Assembly (NCBI GenBank): GCA_011799875.1
Contig: CM022303.1
Coordinates: forward strand, 727,457,921-727,521,920
DNA from: Thinopyrum elongatum
Taxonomy: Eukaryota; Streptophyta; Magnoliopsida; Poales; Poaceae
Direction: 5' to 3'
Length of the DNA stretch: 64,000 bases
Position 1 is the stretch's first letter; each line of letters opens with the position of its first letter. The translations under genes were made by a program, and so were the position numbers. The notes beneath the pieces were generated by a model. That model made no database searches, was not told where the DNA came from, and saw only the letters and a list, made by a program, of their open reading frames with translations. This document shows, piece by piece, positions 56,038-64,000 of the stretch.

Positions 56038-58089
56038 ATGGATCGTTTGTTTCCACCACACCCTGCGACGCAGCTACCAGCTGTTCGAGCAGGGATACAT
56101 CCAGAGTACATTCTTTATCCACTGGGGCAGATGTCAATCCGTTACAATGCCCCAGTACTGTCTCCTCTAGATACCCGCAAAGACTTTGTGATTTATTGTG
56201 ATGCATCCCGTGAAGGATTAGGCTGTGTCCTAATGCAAGAGCGCAAAGTGATTGCTTATGCCTCCCGACAATTGCGTCCTCATGAAGAAAATTATCCCGT
56301 GCATGATCTTGAACTTTCTGCGGTTATCTATGCCTTGAAGCTATGGCGACATTACCTTCTCGGTAACCGTTGCGAGATATACACGGATCACCAAAGCTTG
56401 AAGTATTTATATACTCAACCAGATCTGAACCTTCGTCAACAAAGATGGCTCGAAACAATTGCCGATTATGATATGAATATTTCATATACCCTCGGCAAGG
56501 CTAATGTAATGGCCGATGCTTTGAGTCGCAAGTCCTATAGTAACAATCTTATGGTTCAAGAAACACAACCTCTTCTCCATGAAGAGCTTTGCAAGTTGAA
56601 CCTCCATATTGTCCCACAGGGTTATCTCAATACCCTGGTTGTCGAACCAGATTTAGAACACGGCATTAAGGTTATGCAAGGGTATGACACTGAAGTTGAA
56701 AAGATCAAGCGATACCTCGAGAAAGGAAAGCCGTCGGAATTCCATCTTGATGCAGATGGGATCCTATTTTTCCAACACCGTCTCTTCGTACCCAAGTTCA
56801 AGAATGAGAGGGAAAACGTTATGAAGGAAGCTCATGACACTCCCTTGTCCATTCACCCTGGTAGCACAAAGATGTACCGTGACATTTGTCAGAGATACTG
56901 GTGGCCTAATATGAAGCGAGACATTGCTCGTTATGTTTCTGAGTGTGACGTTTGCCGCCGCGTTAAAGCTCAACATCAAAGGCCCGCAGGAACTCTGCAA
57001 CCCCTGGAAATTCCTGAATGGAAATGGGACAAGGTCCAAATGGATTTCATTACTGGTTTTCCCAAATCCCAGAAGGGTCATGATGCTATTTTTGTTGTCA
57101 TTGACCGATTCTCTAAGGTTGCCCACTTTCTGCCTGTTAAGGAGACAATCACTGCTAGCCAGTTAGCAGACTTGTATGTTTCCCGGATTGTGTCACTCCA
57201 CGGTGTTCCGTTGGAGATCAGTTCTGATCGTGGCAGCCTCTTCACCTCCAGATTCTGGAATAGTTTCCAAGAAGCTATGGGAACTCATCTGTCTTTCAGC
57301 ACCGCTTTTCACCCTCAGTCACAGGGTCAAGTTGAACGAGTTAATCAAGTGCTCGAACATATGCTTCGAGCTTGCGTCATCTCCTTCGGTAAGAAATGGG
57401 AGGAATCTCTCCCGTATGCCGAATTCTCTTACAACAATAGCTATCAAGCTAGTCTGAAGATGGCACCGTTTGAAGTTCTATACGGTCGTAAGTGTCGAAC
57501 CCCTCTGAATTGGTCAGAAACTGGGGAACGCTCACTCGTCGGACCGGACATTATTCGGCAAGCTGAAGAACAAGTCCGCATTGTTCGTGAACATTTGAAA
57601 TCTGCTCAGTCTCGTTAGAAGAGCAACTATGACCGAAAGCACCAGGAAATAGTCTATCAACCTGGCGAGCAAGCTTACCTCCGCGTCACTCCGTTGAAAG
57701 GCACTCATCGGTTCGGAATCAAAGGCAAGTTAGCCCCTCGCTACATTGGCCCGTTCCGTATTCTTGCCCGTCGAGGAGAAGTGGCATATCAGTTGCAATT
57801 GCCGCCAAACCTTTCTCAAGTACATGACGTCTTTCATGTATCCCAACTCCGCCGCTGCTTCAAGGATCCTATTCGAGCTGTGGATCATGAAGTGCTTGAA
57901 TTACGGGAAGATCTGTCATATCCAGAATATCCCATCCGTATTCTTGATCAAGCTGAGCGTCGAACACGTCAAAAGTCAATCAAGTTCCTCAAGGTTCAGT
58001 TGTCAAATCATTCTGAAGATGAAGCCACTTGGGAACGCGAGGATCGTCTTCGCGAAGAATACCCCTCTTTCTTTCAGTCTTCCTCTTAA
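56038..58089 (+). pseudogene. pol: Chromovirus gag-start fused to RNase H, integrase and chromodomain (internal deletion, one stop)
   Basis: The ATG at 56038 follows a TTTCAG leader. About 40 residues of apparent gag start ([14 protein letters not shown]) lead directly into RNase H ([19 protein letters not shown], residue about 50); most of gag, protease and RT are missing. The integrase follows: zinc finger H...H (IHPGSTKMYRD) with CDVC near residue 305, MDFITGF, SSDRGSLF and QGQVERVNQ with 35 residues between D and E. TAG 57616-57618 interrupts the frame, which continues unchanged to 58089 through GKLAPRYIGPF, DVFHVSQLRRC and a DEATWEREDRLREEYP chromodomain-like end. The start at 55963 was rejected because it lies in the leader. 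Confidence 0.88.
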
Positions 58090-58111
58090 TTCTCGGGACG
58101 AGAATTCTTAA

Positions 58112-58125
58112 TAGATGAGGAGAGT
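58112..58125 (+). other. Polypurine tract of the plus-strand chromovirus
   Basis: TAGATGAGGAGAGT directly before TGTAACACCCCC. Confidence 0.82.
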
Positions 58126-58614
58126 TGTAACACCCCCGGTGATTAGCAACAGTAATCACTTTTGATAATGACATGTTAGCATGATCGACTGTGCATAATC
58201 ATCATTAGCATCACATTGCATTTCAACTCCTAAGTCAAATTCAAATTTAAATGAAAGTGGAATATGAAAGTTGTCCAACATAGGAGCTGAAATGTCAGAT
58301 AAATAACAAATATTCCAGAGGCTATTCTAAAATTGAAACCAACATCATTGGAATTGGATAAGTGACTCGAACAACCTCAAACAGTGGATAAAGATAATAT
58401 TTAATAACCATTTATTAAATCTGAAATAAATATGGAATTATGTTTTGCCCAAACTAATTTTAGGTGTTAGGGAATGTTGCACTGGTATTTATGAAATAGG
58501 TCACACTTTTTACAAAAACCATTTGGGGCCTAAACATTTAACAGTGGAGAAAAGAGAATAAAGAAAACGAAAAAGAAACAGAAAAGGAAAAAAAGAGCAA
58601 CGCCCCCCCCCCCC
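58126..58614 (+). repeat. 3' LTR of the plus-strand chromovirus, first 0.49 kb
   Basis: Appears identical to 51942-52428 up to a poly-C run. The following 2.6 kb of LTR (equivalent to 52429-55050) is missing at this point. Confidence 0.88.
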
Positions 58615-59655
58615 TATTTGAGAAGATGTTTGAAGATGCTAGTCTTCTTAGGACTAGGCCTTTCTCTCTATTCTGGCATTTCTGCAGCCCAGTCCCACTA
58701 TACAGCCTTTTCTCCATTGAAATGTTTGCTATGTAGTATAGATCCTTGCTTGCTGAGTACTTCGGATGAGTACTCACGGTTTGCTTTATTTTCTCTTTCC
58801 CCCCATATACCCCACCTTATGATACACCAGACGATGGAGTCCAGGAGCCAGACGCCACCACCGGAGCCACTACCAGGCGGGTCCGAGGGCATGTACTACT
58901 GGATCGACCAGCTGACCAGGAGTAGGATCGCAGGCTCCCAGGCAGGAGGCCAACGCCTTTCGATCTAGTGTCGCTGTTTGTGCTAGCCTTCTAAGCAGAA
59001 CTTGTCTAACTATGTCTGTACCCGATATTTTTGATGACTGACTTATGTATTCGGACTTCGGATCCCTGGTCTGATATTGTGGACCTCCGTTTATTTGTGT
59101 TTAGAGTTGTGTTGTGATATCTTCCCGTGAGTCCCTGGCTTGATCGTACACGTTGCGTGTATATTAGTGTACGATTGAACCGGGGCGTCACAAGTTGGTA
59201 TCAGAGCCGACTGCCTGAGGAAGCCCCCCTCCAAATCCTTGGCCGAAGTTGAGTCTAAACCGAGAAACTAACTTACTAACGGGCTGTGTGGCTTACGGGC
59301 CCACGTCGCCAACTGGGTGGTATTAGGATCTTTTATTCCTCATCTTTACTCTGGACTCTGACCTCTCTTCCTTCGGGTTAAATAAAGTTTACTAACGCCG
59401 ACACTTAGGATCTCGTAATTCCCGTTACCGGAGAGCTGGATATCTGTGCGATTTCCCTGTCGTTGATCTGATTAGTCTGATAATCATTTCCTTTCCATTG
59501 TTTTGTTTAACCTTTCTCTCCGAGATCGGTTATACTTCTCCTTGTCTTTTACAATCATGAGTTTCCTCTGTTTCAGATGGTCGTTGTTTTTCCTCCACCA
59601 CACCCTGCGCGCCAGCTACCAGCTGTTCGAGCAGGGATACATCCAAGTACATTCT
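58615..59655 (+). repeat. Indel-rich copy of LTR end plus leader (equivalent to about 55050-56112)
   Basis: Follows 55050-56112 across the LTR end, primer site and gag start, but with many single-base losses (for example GGAGCCACTACC for GGAGCCTACTACC, CGGACTTCGG for CGGATCTTCGG) that the other copies do not show. It stops after CATTCTTTATCC. Confidence 0.85.
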
Positions 59656-62600
59656 TTATCCCCACCGGCCGCCTCCCCGTCACCGCCGTCGTCCTCGTCC
59701 TCCTCCCCAAGTAGCTCCCCGCGCCTCGCTGCCCTGTGCCCAACAACCCCCTTGTGAGCCCCCCTTTTTCTTCTCTGCCTCGTCCCCGCCGTCGCCGCTC
59801 ACCGCGCTGCGCGCATGCTCACGCGTCGCCGCGCCCCGGCTCGCGCCCGACCGCGCTGCGCGCGCCCCGCTCGCGCCCACTCCAGCCGCCGCTGCCGCTC
59901 GTCCTCTCGCCTCTGCCTCCGCTCGCCGCGGCCACCCGCACGCGCGCGCGCCCCCACACCTCGCCCGCGCGCTCGTCCGCATCGCTCGCCGTGTGCCCCG
60001 CCTCCCGCGCCGCCGACCGCGCACTGGCGCTGCTCGCCTCGCCCGCCAGCGCCCTCGGGCGCATACGGGTGCCCAGCACCCGCACCCGAGCGCCCAAACC
60101 CGCAAGGCCCCTCTGGGCCACAGACACATGGGGCCGACCCCCCCTGGCCCGCTGGCAGTGGGGCCCCGCCCCGAAAACGTTTAAAAAAAAGGATTAAGGT
60201 TAAATAAAGATAAATAATTAAAATAATTAATTAATTAATTAGTTAATTAATCCTGATTAGGTTAATCTAATTAACTAATTAGTGTTAATTAAACAGTAAT
60301 TAGTAATTAACTTAATTAACTGCTGACGTCAGCATGATGTCATGCTGACGTCATCAATCACTGTTTCGGATAATGTTGAATTAAATAATTAATTAAATTT
60401 CAGAAATTAATAAAAACTTTAGAAAATCATATCTTTTAAACCGTATCTCCGATGAAAATATTTTATACATGAAACTTGCTCAGAACGACGATACGAGCCC
60501 GGATACGCCCTCCGTATTCCCGTCAGATGCCCGCAACTATAAGAACGTTGAACAATTAGACCGATTTCGATAAATGAATAGTGTCCAACTTTAATTAAAT
60601 AAATCCGAATAAATTCCTAAATTAACTAAATCATTTAGTTAGGCAGTAGAACACCCCGGCATATCATTTAGGCATGTCATACATATTGTTTGCATTATTG
60701 CCGTGAATTTATTGTTTCTCTCCCCCTCCTTCTCTCTCGATAGACGCCGAGACCGACGTCGCTGCTGTCGAGTACGACTACGCTACTGACGAGCAGCCCG
60801 TTGACGACCTCCCTCTCTTGCCAGAGCAACCAGGCAAGCCCCCCCCTTGAGCATTCCAGATATCGCCCATTCTATTCTCCTGCTTGCATTAGATTTCGCT
60901 ACTGTTAATGTATGCTCCTATTCTGATGCATAGCCTGCTGTTGTAACCTGTTCATTGCTATTTTACCTGCCTATGATAAACTGTTTAGTATAGGTTGGTA
61001 TGACCCATCTGTGACCCCACCACCTTACTTTGTCGCCCCTGCTTGTCCATCAACGACTCGATCAACGTGATCATCGATCAGAGACAGACGCCTCACTTCA
61101 CACCCCCCTTAGTTGTACGACTCTGCGTAGTAACTATCGAGTGCCGAGGGTGATACCTCGTAACGCACTCCTGATGAATACTCTGCAGCATAGCTGTACG
61201 GTCGTGGTCATCGAGGGTGATTCCTCCTTCTCCATGTCCGATATGACTCTGTCGTGCAACCCCTCAGTGTGAACCTCGAGGGTGATACCTCTTACGTTCA
61301 CCCTGATGATTATGACCACACGGTTACTTGACCTTTTTCACAGGCGGGTCCACCCTGGTGGGTACCCGCTGGGGATCTATGATTTCGGGTGTGCCGGAAG
61401 GGCACTCGAGTGTGACATTGTGGCGGAGCATCAGAGACTCTGATTGTCTCCGCTTGATACTAATTGAGCCTATTGGATTTGGGTGTGTGATCTGAGTGGG
61501 GCGACGTGCCCTATACGCACTGCCACCACGCGGGATAATGGTTATGGGGCCCTCTGCGATGTACGTTTCGCCGAAAGCTTATCAGACGTCACGATTCACC
61601 GTGCGGGCTGATCGTCGGGATTGGGCTGGATACTTCACTGGCGAGTTCAGTGTCGCGCCTGCACCCCGGCCAGCCACGCAACGCGCAGGGTGCCCAGGGC
61701 GATGGCCCGAGACCCCTGGGTGCATAGGTTAGTCCGGCGTGCTGACCTCTCTGCTGAGCCTAGGTAGAGCGCTGCTTCGTGTTGATCTTCCGAGGACGGG
61801 CATTACCCAGCAAGTATGTCCGACCAGAGTTGATCGAGCGTGTTGGGTAACAGTAGTGCACCCCTGCAGGGATGAATCTTCTATCGATAGCCGGTCCTAC
61901 GGTAAAGGACGCTCAGTTTGTGTATCCCGATCTACCTACTTAAATTGGATACTTGTTACTTAATTGAAGCTTCGGGATTACTTTCTCGCTGGGAGTCGAG
62001 GAAGGATCTTTGAGCTGTACTTCAACATGTTTGCTAAATAAAATGCTATTCTACTCTCTTCTACTGCTGCAAGATGATGGCTTTGAGAAGATGTTTGAAG
62101 ATGCTAGTCTTCGATAGGACTAGGCCTTTCTCTCTATTCTGGCATTTCTGCAGCCCAGTCCACATATACAGCCTTTTCTCCATTGATAATGTTGCATATG
62201 TAGTATAGATCCTTGCTTGCTGAGTACTTCGGATGAGTACTCACGGTTGCTTTATTTTCTCTTTTCCCCCATATACCCCACCTTGATGATACACCAGACG
62301 ATGGAGTCCAGGAGCCAGACGCCACCACCGGAGCCTACTACCAGGCGGGTCCAGAGGGCATGTACTACTGGATCGAGCCAGCTGACCAGGAGTAGGATCG
62401 CAGGCTCCCAGGCAGGAGGCCAACGCCTTTCGATCTAGTGTCGCTGTTTGTGCTAGCCTTCTTAAGGCAGAACTTGTCTAACTATGTCTGTACCCAGATA
62501 TTATTTGTATGACTGACTTATGTATTCGGATCTTCGGATCCCTGGTCTGTAATATTGTGGACCTCCGTTTATTTGTGTTTAGAGTTGTGTTGTGATATCT

Positions 62601-63396
62601 TCCCGTGAGTCCCTGGGCTTGATCGTACACGTTTGCGTGTATGATTAGTGTACGATTGAACCGGGGGCGTCACAAGTTGGTATCAGAGCCGACTGCCTGT
62701 AGGAAGCCCCCCTCCAAATTCCTTGGCCGAAGTTGAGTCTAGAAACCGAGAAACTAACTTACTAACTTGGCTGTGTGGCTTACGGGCCCACGTCGCCAAC
62801 TGGGTGGTATTAGGATCTTTTATTCCTCATCTTTACTCTGGGACTCTGACCTCTCTTCCTTTCGGGTTAAATAAAGTTTACTAACGCCGACACTTAGGAT
62901 CTCGTAATTCCCGTCTACCCGGAGAGCTGGATATCTGTGCGATTTCCCTGTCGTTGATCTGATTAGTCTGATAATCATTTTCCTTTCCATTGTTTTGTTT
63001 AACCTTTCTCTCCGAGATCGGTTATACTTCTCCTTGTCTTTTGACAATCATGAGTTTCCTCTGTTTCAGATGGATCGTTTGTTTCCACCACACCCTGCGA
63101 CGCAGCTACCAGCTGTTCGAGCAGGGATACATCCAGAGTACATTCTTTATCCACTGGGGCAGATGTCAATCCGTTACAATGCCCCAGTACTGTCTCCTCT
63201 AGATACCCGCAAAGACTTTGTGATTTATTGTGATGCATCCCGTGAAGGATTAGGCTGTGTCCTAATGCAAGAGCGCAAAGTGATTGCTTATGCCTCCCGA
63301 CAATTGCGTCCTCATGAAGAAAATTATCCCGTGCATGATCTTGAACTTTCTGCGGTTATCTATGCCTTGAAGCTATGGCGACATTACCTTCTCGGT
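59656..63396 (+). repeat. Second copy of LTR and internal start (equivalent to about 52607-56366)
   Basis: A near-identical 3.7-kb copy displaced by about 7.03 kb, covering the GC island, the TGACGTCA cluster, the LTR end, the primer site and the fused ORF from ATG 63070 through [16 protein letters not shown]. Differences are mainly a few substitutions and a shorter ATTA run. Confidence 0.9.
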
Positions 63397-63426
63397 GGTG
63401 CAGCGGCTACACTGAACTCGCAGTGA
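63070..63426 (+). pseudogene. Truncated second copy of the gag-start/RNase H ORF
   Basis: Same start and the same gag/RNase H deletion junction as 56038, so it was copied after that deletion. The homology ends at YLLG (63396), where the sequence switches to inverted LTR; the last ten codons (GAAATLNSQ and stop) are junction sequence. Confidence 0.85.
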
Positions 63427-64000
63427 AGTATCCGCCCAATCCCGACGATCAGCCCGCACGGTGAATCGTGACGTCTGATAAGCTTTCGGCGAAACGTACA
63501 TCGCAGAGGGGCCCCATAACCATTACCCGCGGTGGTAGTCGAATAGGGCACGTCGACCCACTCAGATCACACACCCAAATCCAATAGGCTCAATTAGTAT
63601 CAAGCGGAGACAATCAGAGTCTCGGATGCTCCGCCACAATGTCACACTCGATGCCCTTCCGGCACACCCGAAATCATAGATCCCCAGCGGTACCCACCCA
63701 GGGTGGACCCGCCTGTGAAAAAGGTCAAGTAACCGTGTGGTCATAATCATCAGGGTGAACGTAAGAGGTACCCCCTGAGGTTCACACTGAGGGTTGCACG
63801 ACCAGAGTCATATCGACATGGAGAAGGAGGAATCACCCTCGATGACCACGACCGTACAGCTATGCTGCAGAGTATTCATCAGGAGTGCGTTACGAGGTAT
63901 CACCCTCGGCACTCGATAGTTACTACCGCAGAGTCGTACAACTAAGGGGGGTGTGAATTGAGCGTCTGTCTCTGATCGATGATCACTTGATCGAGTCGTT
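63397..64000 (-). repeat. Inverted, indel-rich LTR fragment (equivalent to about 61052-61660)
   Basis: Reverse complement of the LTR middle. It shares GATCATCGATC with the second copy rather than the first, but has scattered single-base indels and substitutions. Confidence 0.85.

Larger units (their letters stand above)
51942..64000 (+). mobile_element. Second Ty3 chromovirus, plus strand, internally deleted; right part rearranged or mis-assembled
   Basis: 5' LTR 51942-55642, primer site, a gag-start/RNase H/integrase/chromodomain ORF (56038-58089), polypurine tract, and a 3' LTR starting at 58126 that stays collinear only to about 58614. From there to 64000 the window holds displaced LTR and internal pieces of the same element. 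The left target flank is CTTGG (51937-51941); the right flank is not seen. Confidence 0.85.

Overview
The window looks like intergenic DNA of a large grass genome, most probably Triticeae (wheat, Aegilops, barley or rye). The basis is recognition of BARE/WIS/Angela-type copia LTRs, Athila-type LTRs beginning TGATACGTC, a CACTA element with a proline-rich ORF and a Stowaway MITE. I found no host gene, rRNA, tRNA or prokaryotic feature. Essentially all of it is nested transposable elements, and every long reading frame is a TE gene, usually broken by stops or frameshifts.

Layout, oldest layer first. The base layer is a degraded CACTA transposon (about 22054-26107). On its left lies an Athila-type Ty3 element (1-22053; its 5' end is outside the window) carrying two insertions: a pol-less Athila-like element (829-7802, target duplication ATGCT) inside reverse transcriptase, and a BARE/Angela-like copia (13324-21854, duplication GCTGC) inside its 3' LTR. 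On the right the CACTA is interrupted by a different copia (about 26108 onwards). This copia is split by a minus-strand chromovirus (30315-51772, duplication TTGGG) and, 164 bp further on, by a plus-strand chromovirus (51942 to the window end). The minus chromovirus itself carries a Mutator-like foldback element (34515-35366, 9-bp duplication GAATTTCTA) in pol and a second, minus-strand BARE-like copia with a decayed interior (40279-49953, duplication ATTCC/ATTCT) in its 5' LTR.

The last 5.4 kb (58615-64000) is a mosaic of repeated and inverted pieces of the plus chromovirus. Two parts of it are rich in one-base deletions, which suggests an assembly or gap-filling problem rather than biology.

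The genes are retrotransposon gag, protease, integrase, reverse transcriptase, RNase H and chromodomain modules, plus CACTA ORFs. Points most worth a second look are the about 0.8-kb noncoding block shared by the pol-less Athila-like element and the pol-bearing element it sits in, an inverted duplication of CACTA coding sequence, a triplicated pair of 14-bp palindromes upstream of a TATA box in a copia LTR, the foldback element, and the probable artefact at the right end. I did not find a convincing new biological system. Expected family residues and codons quoted below come from my knowledge of these TE families, not from an alignment.
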